A DNA stretch of 7,909 nucleotides from Bacteroidota bacterium (lineage in GTDB: Bacteria; Bacteroidota; Bacteroidia; Chitinophagales; Chitinophagaceae): the NCBI GenBank assembly GCA_023411775.1, contig JAEYOL010000240.1, forward strand, positions 1 through 7,909, read 5' to 3'. A program made the translations under genes and the position numbers. Of this stretch, positions 7,451 to 7,909 are shown piece by piece. A model generated the notes under the pieces. It searched no databases and had not been told where the DNA came from. It was given only the letters and a program-made list of their open reading frames with translations. Numbering within the stretch: the stretch's first letter is position 1; each line of letters opens with the position of its first letter.

Positions 7451-7639
7451 TTAACCCAGGTCTTTCAGCCATTTTACCAGGTCGTCCTTCGCTTTTCCTG
7501 TTTTCTTTTGTATCCGTCCCCAAAATTCTTCATCCTTTCCCTCTTCATATTTCAGATCATCATCGGTCAGGTTGCCATACTCTTTTTTCAGCTTGCCCTT
7601 CCATTCATTCCAGTGTCCTTTTAATTCCATCTTGTCCAT
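7451..7639 (-). CDS. CsbD-like stress response protein
   Basis: The 62-residue, lysine- and glutamate-rich product has the full CsbD (PF05532) pattern: GHWNEWKGKLKKEYGNLTDD (8-27), a central EEGKDEEFWGRIQ (32-44), and the second half KTGKAKDDLVKWLKDL (46-61). Family members are small soluble helical proteins induced by general stress; in Bacillus subtilis CsbD is under sigma-B. Their molecular action is unknown. The start ATG at 7639 gives MDKMELKG; ATG at 7630 is a possible internal alternative. The leader just upstream is very A/T-rich and has no Shine-Dalgarno match, as usual for Bacteroidota. It is divergent from the DUF1801 gene and probably first in a two-gene transcript with the PHA-like gene. 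Confidence 0.92.
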   Translation of the reverse strand: MDKMELKGHWNEWKGKLKKEYGNLTDDDLKYEEGKDEEFWGRIQKKTGKAKDDLVKWLKDLG

Positions 7640-7744
7640 AATTTTATAATTTTAGATTAAACAATAATGGCTATTCATAGGGATAAAAAAACTGTGCCAA
7701 ACCGACCTATAGCGTTTTCGATGAACTATTCTTTACTGATTCGC

Positions 7745-7759
7745 TTAAAAAGGTTTTAA
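7745..7759 (+). promoter_or_regulatory. A/T palindrome with SD-like AAAGG just before the DUF1801 start
   Basis: TTAAAA (7745-7750) and TTTTAA (7754-7759) form a perfect 6-bp inverted repeat around the 3-nt loop AGG. The sequence AAAGG (7749-7753) lies eight bases before the ATG at 7762, a normal distance for a ribosome binding site. This is the only SD-like site seen before a start in the window. The hairpin is A/T-only and would be weak, so regulation by it is speculative. Confidence 0.25.
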
Positions 7760-7761
7760 CA

Positions 7762-7909
7762 ATGGCAACTGCAAAATTCAATACGATTGATGAGTATATC
7801 GCAGCATTACCATCGCTGCAGCAACAGGTATCCAAACAAATTCGGCAATTGATCAGGCAGTCAGCTCCCCAACTTGAAGAAGGGATCAGCTATAATATGC
7901 CTGTTTTTA
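7762..7909 (+). CDS. DUF1801 (YdhG-like) family protein, N-terminal 49 residues; 3' end outside window
   Basis: From ATG 7762 the frame stays open to the window edge: 49 codons plus one base. The visible part has FNTIDEYIAALPSLQQQ (6-22), a helix with IRQLIRQSAPQLEE (27-40) and ISYNMPVF (42-49). The TIDEYIAALP opening and the E-x-ISY-x-MP-x-F motif are typical of DUF1801 (PF08818) proteins of about 115-150 residues. These share a fold resembling frataxin-like/YdhG proteins; a role in iron handling is proposed for one Bacillus member but is not general. The start is supported by the motif position and by AAAGG upstream. It is divergent from the CsbD-like gene across a 122-bp gap. Confidence 0.85.
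   Translation, partial: MATAKFNTIDEYIAALPSLQQQVSKQIRQLIRQSAPQLEEGISYNMPVF

Noticed and set aside
6751..7734. Shared octamer TATTCTTT before the AIG2-like (6751-6758) and DUF1801 (7727-7734) genes as a common promoter element
   Set aside because: It does not fit the Bacteroidota -7 consensus TAnnTTTG, its distances to the starts differ (17 and 27 bases), and such A/T words are common by chance.

Overview
The window looks like chromosomal DNA of a Bacteroidota bacterium, most likely near the Chitinophagaceae. This rests on protein style, on gene starts that mostly lack a Shine-Dalgarno sequence and have A/T-rich leaders, and on moderate GC content. It is an inference from memory of these families; no database was searched.

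Layout: (1) Positions 1-5583 (+) hold the last 1,860 residues of a giant cyclic beta-1,2-glucan synthase (NdvB/ChvB type). The gene enters from outside the window. The visible part has the glycoamylase-like cyclization module, two carbohydrate-binding beta-sandwich units, and a complete-looking GH94 phosphorylase-type domain. (2) Positions 5584-5760 are non-coding and repeat-rich. They hold an imperfect inverted repeat and a 20-bp tandem duplication set in a roughly 10-nt periodic GTG-containing sequence. (3) Positions 5761-6678 (-) encode a pirin-family bicupin with all four metal ligands. (4) Positions 6776-7099 (+) encode a small AIG2/gamma-glutamylcyclotransferase-like protein. Its reading frame appears broken near the 3' end: the expected C-terminal strand is encoded in the -1 frame and ends at 7107. 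(5) Positions 7109-7414 (-) encode a polyhydroxyalkanoate-system (PHA_gran_rgn) family protein, and 7451-7639 (-) a CsbD-like stress protein; these two could be co-transcribed. (6) From 7762 (+) to the window edge lies the start of a DUF1801/YdhG-like protein.

The genes do not form one obvious pathway. The glucan synthase is an envelope/periplasmic glucan enzyme. The rest is a cluster of small single-gene housekeeping or stress proteins in alternating orientation: pirin and AIG2-like are divergent, AIG2-like and PHA-like are convergent, and CsbD and DUF1801 are divergent. The short divergent gaps at 6679-6775 and 7640-7761 must hold the promoters, but I see no convincing promoter consensus in them.

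I did not find a convincing new multi-gene system. The observations most worth following up are the single-base frame break in the AIG2-like gene, the internal duplication with a degenerate first half in the glucan synthase, and the structured repeat DNA at 5585-5760.
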